A stretch of 64,000 bases of DNA from Atriophallophorus winterbourni (Eukaryota > Platyhelminthes > Trematoda > Plagiorchiida > Microphallidae). How positions within the stretch are numbered: position 1 is the stretch's first letter; each line of letters begins with the position of its first letter. The translations under genes and the position numbers were made by a program. The notes beneath the pieces are model-generated. The model had not been told where the DNA came from. It did not search any database and saw only the letters and a program-made list of their open reading frames with translations. Of this stretch, positions 21,934-31,720 are shown in pieces. The stretch spans positions 1 to 64,000 of the forward strand of contig JACCGJ010019629.1 in assembly GCA_013407085.1 (NCBI GenBank), written 5' to 3'.

Positions 21934-24751
21934 TTAGGGGCAAAATGCAGGAAATAATGAGCTCCATACGGCATCAAGTCTATTCTTGAAACACATTACA
22001 GAGTTAGAGTTCACGACATCTTCAGGTAGGCAGTTCCAGTAGCTTACTACTCTTTCACTGAAGAAGTGCTTACGAGCATTAGACCTGACATGTTGTTTGG
22101 CCAGTTTCAGAGGGTGACCTCGAGTACCCACATTGGGTGCGAGAACATACATTTCACCTGGGTGAACAGTACTAAAACCGGCCATGATCTTGAAGGTTTC
22201 TATCAGGTCCCCACGCAGCCGCCTTCTTTTCAGTGAAAAGAGCCCTAGACTTAATAGTCTTTGCTCATAAGATCTACCTGATTGCCCTTCGATCATACGA
22301 GTAGCAAGGCGCTGAACACCCTCAAGCCTTGCAATATCCTTTTCAAGATAAGGTGACCAAGCTTGAATGCAGTACTCGAGATGAGGTCTAACGACAGCCT
22401 TGTATATCGGTATGAAAACCTCCGGGGACCTGCAGGATAAAACTGATCGAAGGCGAAACAGCGCGCTCCTAGCACGATGTGCAGCAGCTGCACATTGATC
22501 AGCCCATTTGAAGTCCGCAGAAATCTCTATACCTAAGTCGCGTACTCTCGGCACCCCAGTTATCACAAGTGTACCATCTGGGCCAGCTACCGCCAGCTTC
22601 TTGCCGAACTTTCGACAAGAGATAGCTTTTTGAGAAGTTAACTGGTAGATCCCATGTAACAGACCACTTGATAACCTTTTCAATATCGTCAATAAAATCA
22701 CGTTCGTTCGGTGATCCAATAAACTTGACATCATCCGCAAAAATGTAGCAGGGACACTTAAGCGCCGCTGCCAAGTCATCGATGAAGATAAGGAAAAGTA
22801 GCGGCCCCGAGTACTGATCCCTGCGGTACTCCACTCGTAACCCTTACTTTCGGTGAGTACGTACTACCCACCCTGACACGAAAGTACCTGTTGCTTAAGA
22901 AGCCTACTATCCAGTTCCTTAGAGGACCAGCGATACCCATAGAGCCTAGTTTGGTAGCGAGCAGTCTATGGTTCACTGAGTCGAAAGCCTTGCAGAAGTC
23001 CAAGTAGAAAACCTCAACCTGTTGGCCCTTATCCAATTTTCTGGTGACCTCGTTTAGAAAGCCCAAGAGGTTTGTTAGGCACGACTTTCCTTTAAGGAAG
23101 CCATGTTGAGCAGAGTCCAGCAACTTAAACTCAACTAAGTGCCTGCAGATCCGATCTCTGATAAGCCTCTCTAAGATCTTACACAGAATGACAGTAAGGC
23201 TTACCGGTCTATAATTACAGACAGATGAACGACTGCCGCTTTTGTGTATCGGGATAACATCGGCTAGCTTCCAATCACTCGGAATAACTCCATGCACCAG
23301 CGATGCGTTAAAAAGACGACCCACGCTCTCAGCTAGTACGGGCGCCAAGTTTCTAATAAACTGAGGGTGAATACCGTCTGGGCCTGCAGACTTATGTGGG
23401 TTAGTTGCTGCAAGCTGAAGTCTAATCTCCTCATTAGTGAAATATAGTCCCTCGAGTGCAGCAATGCCATCCGATTTTACAGAGACTGGTGTGATAGGCG
23501 GGTCTATTTGGCGGTCAATTCTCTGGACTGACTGAAAGTGTTTGAGAAACGCGAAAGCCTTTTCGACATCTGAAACTATATGGGGTCCGTTATCCTGTTG
23601 CAGGTTACCGATCCACTCGCGCGTTTTGCCTTTAGATTGGGCATAGCTATAGTAACGCTTTGGGCACTGCTTGATATTGCGTGCCAACCGTGTTTCAAAT
23701 TCACGTTTCGCTTGCGTTGCATAGCTACAGCCTTATTCCTCACTGTCTTATACTGTATCCAGGACCGTTGTGTCTGTGAAGTCTTATAGCTTTTCCAGGC
23801 ACGATCCCTGAATTTAATCACCCGACGCATCGCAGGTGTGAACCACATTGGCTTGTTGCGCCGCTTGACAGGAACCAACGGAGCAAACTTATCTTGCAAG
23901 CTCGAGAGACAGCAATGCAGAAGCTGCCAATTAGCAGCCACATCGTCACCTGTGTATTGCGACAAGATCGTTTTAGCTTCTTCTGTTACAAGATCCCAAT
24001 CTACACAGTTGAAATCGCGCCTCAGTTTAGGAGGAGGTTTGTCATACCTGAGTATTAGCTGAAAGCTTATCATAATATGATCACTCTTCCCTAGCGGAGG
24101 GAGGTATTCTACCTGTCGTACCATTTCACCACTCGAAGAGACTACAAGATCCAGTAACGAAGGTAAGCAACCCTGTCGAAACCTTGTTGGCTCAATGACA
24201 TGCTGGCTCATAGCATGCGTGTGAATCCATTCGGTAAAGTCTTCAGACAATTTATCGGTGGAACACTGAGTCGACCATGATATGTGGGGTAAATTGAAAT
24301 CACCCACTATAAGAACCTGGGACCCCTCGGAGCGCAATAAACTGAGATTTTCAAGCAGATTATTCAAATCCTGCAATTTAGCTTGAGGACTCATATAAAC
24401 GCACGCTATTACCATTGATTGTTTATATGAGTGGATGACGCAGGAGCATAGTTGAACGTTGTGCGTGCTAAGCCGAACGCTCGATTCTGTAGTTCGAAAA
24501 CCAAGCCCAAGAAAAATGGCAACCCCGCCACCATTTGTTTCACTAGGTCTATCGCATCTGACTACAGAATAACTGTTACTTATCATCTCGGGGATAGAAT
24601 CAGTTTCTGATAGCCAGGTTTCCGTCAGTGCTATTGCATGCGGCCGGAGCTCATGTGCCAGGATAGAAAGTTCGGACCACTTATTTCGGATACTACATGA
24701 ATTTCCGTATAGCACTGTGGCGACGGGACCCAGCAAAACATTTTGACTCAT
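21934..24751 (-). pseudogene. CR1-6 ORF2: endonuclease-reverse transcriptase
   Basis: Endonuclease at 24751-23690: NSCSIRNKWSEL (N), ALTETWLS (E), VIACVYMSP (Y), VGDFNLPHISW (D/N), LLDLVVSS (D) and GKSDHIMISF (SDH), all present. RT: NPHKSAGPDGIHPQFI, DVIPIHKSGSRSSVCNYRPVSL, QHGFLKGKSCLTNLL, VFYLDFCKAFDSVNH and SGVPQGSVLG, then a frameshift near 22800 into PLLFLIFIDDL and FADDVKFIG (catalytic). The C-terminal part reads LEYCIQAWSPYLEKDIARL, GTRGHPLKLAKQH and NCLPEDVV, ending FPAFCP. Frameshifts lie near 23600, 22800 and 22630. It would perform target-primed reverse transcription if intact. Confidence 0.85.
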
Positions 24752-26010
24752 TCCTGCTTGATCCTCGGGCGTAGTACCCGAGGAGACAGCACGTTTTTGG
24801 CGTGCTATTCAGGATGGATGAATAAACCTCTACCTCTTGAAGTACCGTTGTATTCTGAAGGTTACTAACCATCAGCTGCGGAATTGCGGGGTAAGTACTA
24901 TGAACGACGTTCAGATCCAAAGAACCCTCCGTAGTTTCTGCATCTGATACTGCCATATCTTTTTCCGAAGGACATTGCATGCTGCCACGCGGCATTTCAT
25001 GCCAAAGATCACTCTTCTTTGGGGATCCTTTGTTGTCGTCGGGCACAACAACGTGTTTACCTTTGGTGATTCTGTCCAGGCTATTATAACCTGCTAGGAA
25101 TTATCACGATCGTTCTGTGAGATAAATTCAACTAAGAGAGGCCTTGGACTTATGCCTGTCGCACCTTTGGTGCCCTTCCACACTCCTACACGATGAACGC
25201 GCCTTATCGCTGTGTCTGGACGCATTTCAGCATTTCGGAGCAGATTTCTTATGCACGTCCGGTCCAGTGATCTACGTGCTTTAGCCTCGCGTATGTAGGG
25301 TTCATCCTGATTCAGCACCAGGACATTACGAGATTTGTCTCGAATCCCTAAACGCGCTGATTTAATCATTTCAATGTCCCTGGAGACTTTCTCGAGGCTA
25401 GAAACGACAGCAGCAAGTAGGTTTGAATGAGAGGAAGGAAGCCCACTGGTATTCAAAATCTGTTTCGATTTAGCCTTACTTCGACCTTTACGATGCTTCG
25501 AAGGCGAGGAAGGCGAACCCTCTGCCGTGATAGTAGCAGCTACAGCTTGAGTCGACGCACTATCCACTATGTTGCTGTTTCGAGGCTTTTTGGAACGAGA
25601 ATTTTTTCTCGTACTAACAATCGAATCAGCCTTAACCGACGGAATATCTTCTTTGGTGCTATCGCGTGGCTTTTTAAGACGAGAAGATTTAGTCCCCGTA
25701 AGATTCGATTTGTTGGTCCTCGTTGTGCTCTCCCTCACAACTTCAGCATAAGATTTTTTCGGTTAGGTTGGTTTGGAGTGACAGGTTGCCGGGGAGAAGC
25801 GATTTTGGGTTTTTCTGAAAATGCCTTTTTCGCGGCCCATTGGCACTCGCTGCACATCCATTGAAGCCAACGCTGCGCTACATACACCTTATAATGCTCG
25901 GGATGTATTCCCGAACATTTCGGATGAGCCCATCTCTTGCAAGTATGGCACTCAATACCCTTAGATACCTTTCGGTGACATGAATTTTTCAAGCAACTAG
26001 CATTAATCAT
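24693..26010 (-). pseudogene. CR1-6 ORF1: PHD-finger RNA-binding protein
   Basis: It starts MINASCLKNSCHRKVSKG. Cys/His pairs CHTCKRWAHPKC and CSEC form a PHD-like finger in residues 5-60. After a one-base slip in an A-run near 25740, the frame 25738-25094 carries a Lys/Ser-rich region (SKHRKGRSKAKSK) and an RRM-like or chaperone-like domain (NVLVLNQDEPYIREAK, LLRNAEMRPDTAIRRVHRVG, PLLVEF). A second slip near 25060 leads to the C-terminal segment, which ends at 24693 and overlaps the ORF2 start (24751). It is the counterpart of CR1-1 ORF1. Confidence 0.75.
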
Positions 26011-26254
26011 TGTGTAATCAGTAATGGAATAGTGAGCTAGAAAATAATTTCAGAGAGCGTAATAGAAAGCACGTCAAATTTGAACGTACCGGTCAAAAGC
26101 ACGCGAGTGTGACATGCACAGTGGACCATAAATGTAAAATTAAGCCAATCTTATTGTCTAAAGGCTTCATCGCATTCAGCCTTCACCCTCTTGCATACAT
26201 GTGCGTTCATTTATGTGCTAAAGGGTGTAGTTTTTCATGGACAAATGAGATATT

Positions 26255-26640
26255 CGTTGTAAACTATTATTATTGACAAGCCAATCGAGCGTCCAGAATT
26301 TCTTTCGGTGGAAAGCTGCGGAGAAGCACCCACCACTGCCAAATAGTCAATCCTTCTTCTCCGTGTGGAACCTCTGATGGTCGTAGGACTAGGAGAATGT
26401 AGTTGGGGGAGCACCGCGCTATAATCGATGCACTGCCAAAAGATAATTTTCTTTCTTCTCTGTTTGCAATTTCTGATGATCGCGGTGCCAGGCGCTGTAC
26501 CGGATAGTAGTAGGACAGCAACGCGCAATAATCGATGCTGGAAAAAAGAAAAGGCAGTTTCTCCTCACCAGCACGGTGAGAGATGACTAAGGTATTTTAG
26601 TTTACCGACAATAGCACCAAACTGGTTCGAAGTAAGTAGC
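26255..26640 (-). mobile_element. CR1-7: 3' UTR-only CR1 fragment
   Basis: The minus strand contains the CTCACC...GGTGAG hairpin (26564-26580) and the terminal 'CTGGACGCTCGATTGGC' block near 26280-26296, then an ATT-type tail. No coding part is visible. It is a severely 5'-truncated copy lying just upstream of CR1-6. Confidence 0.65.
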
Positions 26641-27009
26641 GAGTCTGATTTGGGGATGCCATTGCTCGTAGGTGGTAATGTTTTTGAGCTTTCAGCTTGG
26701 TAGTTAATTTGTCGAGTCTGCGTGGCTATCTGTGTTAGACATTTTCCTGTTTGGTATGTTAAATTGCTTGTTGCCTAGAAGGAGCGGTATGTGAGAATGT
26801 GCTGCACTTTTAATACTCTTCGCATCTCCCCAAGCATGGGTAACCTCAACAAACTCATGAAGTATACACCATATAGACAAAACAATTTAAATCAATGAGA
26901 TTTTTGCTGTTCCATTTTTCATTCGTCTTTTTGTTTTATTTTGCACTTTCCAATCTACATTAATTCAGCTCAATGGAGATCGGAATAACGCATTCCTTTC
27001 ATTTATGTC
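26641..27009. other. non-coding stretch, nothing recognised
   Basis: No open frame with family resemblance and no repeat shared with the rest of the window was seen. Confidence 0.4.
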
Positions 27010-27153
27010 GGTACATTGCGTCGCGCTGAGACTGGACCTTAACGTGGTGCAATAGTTTGTGTACCTCTATGACCCATTGAGTTATGCTGAGTGGTGCTCT
27101 CCGTATACCTTCAGAGACAATCATACAAGGAAAGTCCATACATAGAGGTCAGA
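27010..27153 (+). repeat. fragment of the RTE-2-associated hairpin repeat (repeat C)
   Basis: Matches the reverse complement of 38345-38490 (words GCGCTGAGACTGGACCTTAACGTGG, CCTTCAGAG, ATAGAGGTCAG). It abuts the 3' tail of RTE-2. Confidence 0.6.
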
Positions 27154-27613
27154 ATCATCATCATCAAAGCCAGCAATACACCGGTAGCACGTACCAAATG
27201 CTTAACTGCCATACAACCCTGAAAAAGTAAAATCCTAAAAGATGGGAAGGGTGGGACTTAAATTGCTACGGCTTCTATAGAAGAGTAAGCACAAACAAAC
27301 TGGGAAGAGGTGCCTACACCTCGAATGGAACATACATTCAAACAAGTTTCGTGAACGAGTAGAGCGACATCTGCACGGCAGCTTCCTTGCGGCTTTCACT
27401 GTCATGCATCATAACAAGCTTTACTCGTCACTCCGCTTGACAACATACAAGTTTAAGCAAACACTCCAAGAACATGCTCAGTGTAAGACCGCCATTGAAC
27501 ACGGTTTCGGGACATATCCTGAAGCGTAACTAACCATTGCGTTATCTGATCGCGGGGACTCTAGCCTGGAAGACGCGCTGCGCCTACTTTGGAAAGGTTA
27601 CTAGTAAGGGTTT

Positions 27614-30436
27614 TTAACTGCCTATGCCATGTGACGGTTTGGCCCGAAATTTACGCCAATCAGGGTGTGGCGTCGCAAAAAGAATCTGTTTCGGAAGTCG
27701 GTTGTCCGGCATCCGTAAAACGTGACCCAGCCAGCGTAACCTATGCAGGTTGATCTGCTTCTCTATATCGACATTATTACCCAACAACTTATTTCGGAGA
27801 GCATCGGTGCGCATACGATTGTAACAGCTAACTCCTAGAATGTTGCGGAGACACCGGTTGTCAAATACTTGGAGACGCTGAATGTGTTCTTTACGTAAGG
27901 TCCAGGTTTCGCACCCATACAGTAACACAGCCCGCACTGTCGCTTTATAGACTCTACCCTTGAGTAGCAGAGACAGTCCTTTCTGACGCCAGAGGTGACC
28001 TAGGTTGCGGAATGCTACGGTCGCTTTAGAAATGCGTGCCGAGACCTCGTTATCTAACGATGCAGAATTATTGATACAACTACCGAGATACGTAAAACGA
28101 TCCACAATTTCAAGCGCCTGATTGTCAAGTAATAAAGCGTTGTTCGATAAGTCGATGTCCTGCAGCAGAACACTGCACTTAGAGGGTGCAAAACGCATTC
28201 CAAATGCGGGCACAATACTAGATAGCTTGTTCAGTATCGCCTGTGCATCTGTGTACGAGTCGAAGAGCAGAACTATATCATCAGCATAATCCAAGTCGAG
28301 AAGCTTGACGCCTGGCATTATGTGAACTCCGAAAGCTGGGGCACCATCGTTGCACAATTCCATAATTGCATCAATTACAAAATTGAACAAAAACGGAGAA
28401 ATCGGGCATCCTTGTCGTACGCCACTTGTGGTGTGGAATTCGGGTGAGAGTTCGTTGTAAACCCTAACGCATCCGGATGTATGAGCATAAAGTGAACGTA
28501 GTATGTTGACATACTTTTGCGGAACGCCTTCGCACAGCAAGGTGTTAAACAGGACATTTCGATCGACTGAATCAAATGCTCCTTTGAAGTCTAAAAATAT
28601 GGCTATTGTCGGCTGTCGATAAGTGTGCAGCAGTTCTAAGATCCGTCGAAGAGTAAAAATGTGATCGACACAGCCTCTGCCAGGCCGGAAGTCAGCTTGC
28701 TACTCTCGGATCTGTGATTCCCTATGCGATGTTAATCTTCGAAGACATATGGACGCTAACAATCTCGTAATGATGGGAGTGAGACTTATACCACGATGAT
28801 TAGAACATGAGCTTCGCACACCTTTTTTAAATAAAGGTATGATAACCGATTAACCCCAACTCGGAGGGACGGATTCTGATAACCACACTTCACGGAGGAG
28901 ATCGCCTAGTGTGCTGATTAGGACTTGGCCACCTTCTTTGAACAAGACAGGTGGTATGTCATTGGGGCCAGCAGCTTTGAATCGTTTCATGGATTCGATA
29001 CATTGTTTAATTTCCGAATCATTAGGGAGATCTACGCTAACAGATTAAGGATCACACTGCTTCAAATGAGGAAAAGATTTTGTTGCAGGCGACCAGCTGA
29101 ATTGTTCTTCAAAATGTTCGGCCCAACGTGAGAGGCGGCGATTTTTATTAGTGATAAGAGTACCGCCTATTTCAGCGATAGTCTCACTCACTCCTTTTTT
29201 GGTAGGCCCAGTCGAATAAGTTGGAAGAGTTTTCGCACGTTACCCGCATTATTTGCTATTTCCATTTCTTCGACCTTATTTAGCCACCACCTTCCTCTGT
29301 CTAGTCTTAAGCTCCGTTTAAGTTCATTCCTCACGCGTCTACGCTCTGTGTTGTGTCCTGGACCATTAGGTATTTGGCGTCGCTGGTGAAGAATTTCTAT
29401 AGAGCGCTGTGAAATCCAGTGGGACTTTTGGGTTGGTTGTGTAGTCTCACAGGCTGTTATTGCAGCGGCTCGCATAATCCCTGCTATTTTGTTCCACCTT
29501 TCATCGGCAGTTGCATACGGAGCAACTGGGAGTGAGTTACTCAAGGCGGTCCTATAAATGTTTTGAACTGCAGGCAGAGAGAATTTTTCGACCACAATGC
29601 ATTTCCCATTCGAAGGCTTCGTACCGGAGAACTTTAACGAGAACCTACATCGCACAAGAGCATGATCTGAATCTATGCAGGTATTCCAAAAGGAGCGGCA
29701 GTCCTCAATGCAACCTCTCCAGCGAGCACTTATGGCGATATGGTCGATTTGGGCTGAAGGTTGGCTTTCATATGGCGAGCGCCGTGTGGTAATTTGACAT
29801 CTTTTATGGCGAAAGGAAGTGCTGCTAATGAATAATCAAGATTGTGCACAGAATTGTATAAACCCTTCACCGTTATCTGTGCGTTGGCTTTCAAGACCAA
29901 ATATGCCACCTAATTGTGATTCAGATGTATCTAAGCGACCCAGTCTGGCATTCATATCTCCCGCTAAGACAACAATATCGGAGCTTTTTGCACGTCGCAA
30001 AAGAGCATAAAGATCGTCGTAGAAGGCGTTCTTGGTGTTAATCGGAGCGTAAGTTGCTACAATAAACAAGCATCTCTGATTAGAAGATTTTGAGTTTGGT
30101 CTAATATTAGTGGCTAGTCTAACTGCGCACATCCTGCTATTCCAAGGAATCCAATCGATTAGACATGATTCGGCACGTGAATTCAGCACTATACCAACAC
30201 CCGCCTGTCCTGAGATGGCAACTACAGAATCACCAGAGCAGCGCAAAAAGTAGCGAGTTGAAAGGTTTGGGACAGTAAGTTCAGTAATTATGGACGGATC
30301 ATATAAGCGCGTTTCCGATAAACAGCAAACATCAATAGATAGACTATCTAAGGTAAGCGCCAGTACAGCTTGCTGGCCTATTTTTCTGAGAGTTCTGACA
30401 TTCATTGCACCGATGTGAGCTGAAGCCCGTGGTTTC
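27614..30436 (-). pseudogene. RTE-2 endonuclease-reverse transcriptase
   Basis: Endonuclease at 30453-29836: GAMNVRTLRKIG, DVCCLSETRL, VATYAPINTK and VVLAGDMNARLG. The linker at 29188-29655 has ISQRSIEILHQRRQ and RGRWWLNKVEEME. RT is readable through 29190-28540 as VIIPLFKKG, CSNHRGISLTPI, FTLRRILE and FLDFKGAFDSVDR with frame changes. The clean segment 28540-27614 then has GVRQGCPISPFLFNFVID, LDYADDIVLL (catalytic YADD), RFTYLGSCIN, LLYGCETWTL and HRLRWLGHVLRMPD. These motifs place it in the RTE clade, alongside schistosome SR2-type elements. Confidence 0.85.
30423..30436. repeat. 14-bp target duplication of RTE-3, left copy
   Basis: AAGCCCGTGGTTTC occurs here and at 37935-37948. Excising everything between rejoins RTE-2 from HFLKPRA to ASAHIGAMNVRTL. 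Because RTE-3 ends in TAAG units, the true length is 11-14 bp. Confidence 0.85.
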
Positions 30437-30552
30437 GGCGGCGCGGAAGTCAATAAAGCAGGCTATCGTTTGCTGTTGATATCGTGCACGGTGCTCGAGG
30501 ATTCTGCGTAAAGTAAATATTTGATCTACGCAACCCATCCCAGGGCGAAATC
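30437..30552 (-). pseudogene. RTE-3 RT fragment left of Gypsy-2
   Basis: The minus strand reads FRPGMGCVDQIFTLRRILEHRARYQQ then TIACFIDFRAA, continuous with VNQGGF at 34517 once Gypsy-2 and one AAATC copy are removed. It ends exactly at the RTE-3 / target-duplication border. Confidence 0.85.
30548..30552. repeat. 5-bp target duplication of Gypsy-2, left copy
   Basis: AAATC, repeated at 34517-34521 immediately outside the right LTR. Its removal restores the RTE-3 reading frame. Confidence 0.85.
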
Positions 30553-30731
30553 TGTTGTGATTATGAATGTTAGATCCGATTGTAAGAATATCAAAAGACG
30601 AAGGCCCGAGAAATAGGCTTTAATCTTCTAGAAACCGAGGTATGCAATCTGGAATATAGAACGGTAATACTAAGGTGCGAAATAGGAATACAGTTAGTAA
30701 TAGAAAACAGGAACGGTAAAATATCATCACA
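30553..30731 (-). repeat. Gypsy-2 3' LTR
   Basis: 179 bp. On the minus strand it begins TGTGATGATA and ends ATAATCACAACA, so the termini also form an inverted repeat (TGTGAT/ATCACA). It differs from the 5' LTR only at the bases corresponding to 30613 (A vs C) and 30679 (G vs T), as near as I can place them by eye. Confidence 0.9.
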
Positions 30732-30743
30732 TTCTCCCTCGCC
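30732..30743 (-). promoter_or_regulatory. Gypsy-2 polypurine tract
   Basis: The minus strand reads GGCGAGGGAGAA immediately before the 3' LTR, the position of the plus-strand primer. Gypsy-3 has the similar GGGGAGAA at the same place. Confidence 0.75.
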
Positions 30744-30780
30744 GAAAAAAACGCGTACAATAGTTTGACTCATTCAGGTT

Positions 30781-31716
30781 TCACACTTCGCGATTACGAA
30801 GACAATATGGTCTTGTTCGCTGCTGCTTGATAAATAAATCTTCAGTGGACAATTGATTATCGGCATTTTCCGGTTTGGTACTTTGATGCTCAGAAACTTC
30901 CGGTAAAGCTTCATTTTGTGAACTGCTATCAGGATACTCAACTGGATCTGCGGCTGGTGCAAGATGACGCAGTGAAACAGTTTCTTCTCGACCATCTGGA
31001 AATCGTATGTGAGCATATTCGGGATTGCTCTCAACCAGGTCAACCTCTTCGACCAGAGAGTCATATTTAGATGACCCTGTATTTCTTCGAAGTAGTACAC
31101 GGCCGGGAGCTAATAGCCACTGAGGTAAAGAGCTGCCGGTTACGGACCTGCGAAGGTGACGGAACATTCTTTCATGAGGCGTAACGTTGGTGGCTGTACA
31201 CAGAAGTGAACGAATAGAATGTAGCGCGTCCGGTAGCACCGACTCCCATTGATCAATTTTTAAGTTTCGAGAACGTAAGCACAATGAGACTGTTTTCCAT
31301 AGAGTAGCATTCAGTCTCTCTACTTGCCCATTACCGCGTGGGTTATAGCTTGTGGTTCTACTAGTGGCCACTCCATGTTCGTGTAGGAATGTTTTTAACT
31401 CCGCAGACATAAATGAAGCACCTCTATCTGAATGAATGAAGGAGGGTAGACCAAATATTGAAAACAGATCAATAAGGCGCTGTATGATCGTGGAAGCTTT
31501 CATATCCGGACAAGGAAATGCGAAAGGAAAACGGGAATATTCATCGATCACGGTCAGAATGTAACTGTTACGTGTTGATGAAGGAATCGGTCCTTTAAAA
31601 TCGAGACTCAAACGTTCTAACGGTTGGGTGGCTTTTATTAAGTGATTAACATCCGGTTTATGAAACTTGGGCTTGAGCTCACGACAAGCAGAGCACTGCT
31701 GAATGATTGTCTTCAC
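30781..31716 (-). CDS. Gypsy-2 pol C-terminal part: integrase (continuation of gag-pol)
   Basis: 311 codons continuing gag-pol after a frameshift. The second half of the HHCC finger is visible (QQCSACREL). The DDE core has RLSLDFKGPIPS (first Asp), IHSDRGASF (second Asp) and NGQVERLNATLW (Glu). A C-terminal module (PGRVLLRRNTGSSKYD, YAHIRFPDGREETVSLRHLAP) ends at a stop 49 nt before the 3' LTR. It catalyses cDNA insertion. Gypsy-3 has the same region open (39629-40798) in one frame with RNase H, so the break here is a mutation, not a normal gene boundary. Confidence 0.85.
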   Translation of the reverse strand: MKTIIQQCSACRELKPKFHKPDVNHLIKATQPLERLSLDFKGPIPSSTRNSYILTVIDEYSRFPFAFPCPDMKASTIIQRLIDLFSIFGLPSFIHSDRGASFMSAELKTFLHEHGVATSRTTSYNPRGNGQVERLNATLWKTVSLCLRSRNLKIDQWESVLPDALHSIRSLLCTATNVTPHERMFRHLRRSVTGSSLPQWLLAPGRVLLRRNTGSSKYDSLVEEVDLVESNPEYAHIRFPDGREETVSLRHLAPAADPVEYPDSSSQNEALPEVSEHQSTKPENADNQLSTEDLFIKQQRTRPYCLRNREV

Positions 31717-31720
31717 ATCA

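Larger units (their letters stand above)
21700..26035 (-). mobile_element. CR1-6: near-complete CR1-like non-LTR retrotransposon
   Basis: ORF1 (PHD finger, basic region), ORF2 (endonuclease, RT, C-terminal block) and a 3' UTR with a hairpin (21869-21885) are all present. It ends at a CTGAAC-type repeat tail (21701-21721 on the plus strand). Roughly 4.3 kb, so close to full length. Five or six single-base frameshifts separate the frames; there are few internal stops, so it is much younger than CR1-1 or CR1-2. Confidence 0.85.
27154..30436 (-). mobile_element. RTE-2: RTE-like element, 3' part
   Basis: Read on the minus strand, this carries endonuclease, RT, a 3' UTR (27613-27167) and a TGA-type short-repeat tail (27166-27154). 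The 5' end was displaced to 37935-38520 by the insertion of RTE-3 between 30436 and 37935. Relatives are RTE-6 (43450-44900) and RTE-7 (46890-48600). Confidence 0.8.

Noticed and set aside
25427..25864. 145-codon plus-strand frame
   Set aside because: Antisense shadow of CR1-6 ORF1; Arg/Ser/Phe-rich composition mirrors the Lys/Ser-rich sense strand.
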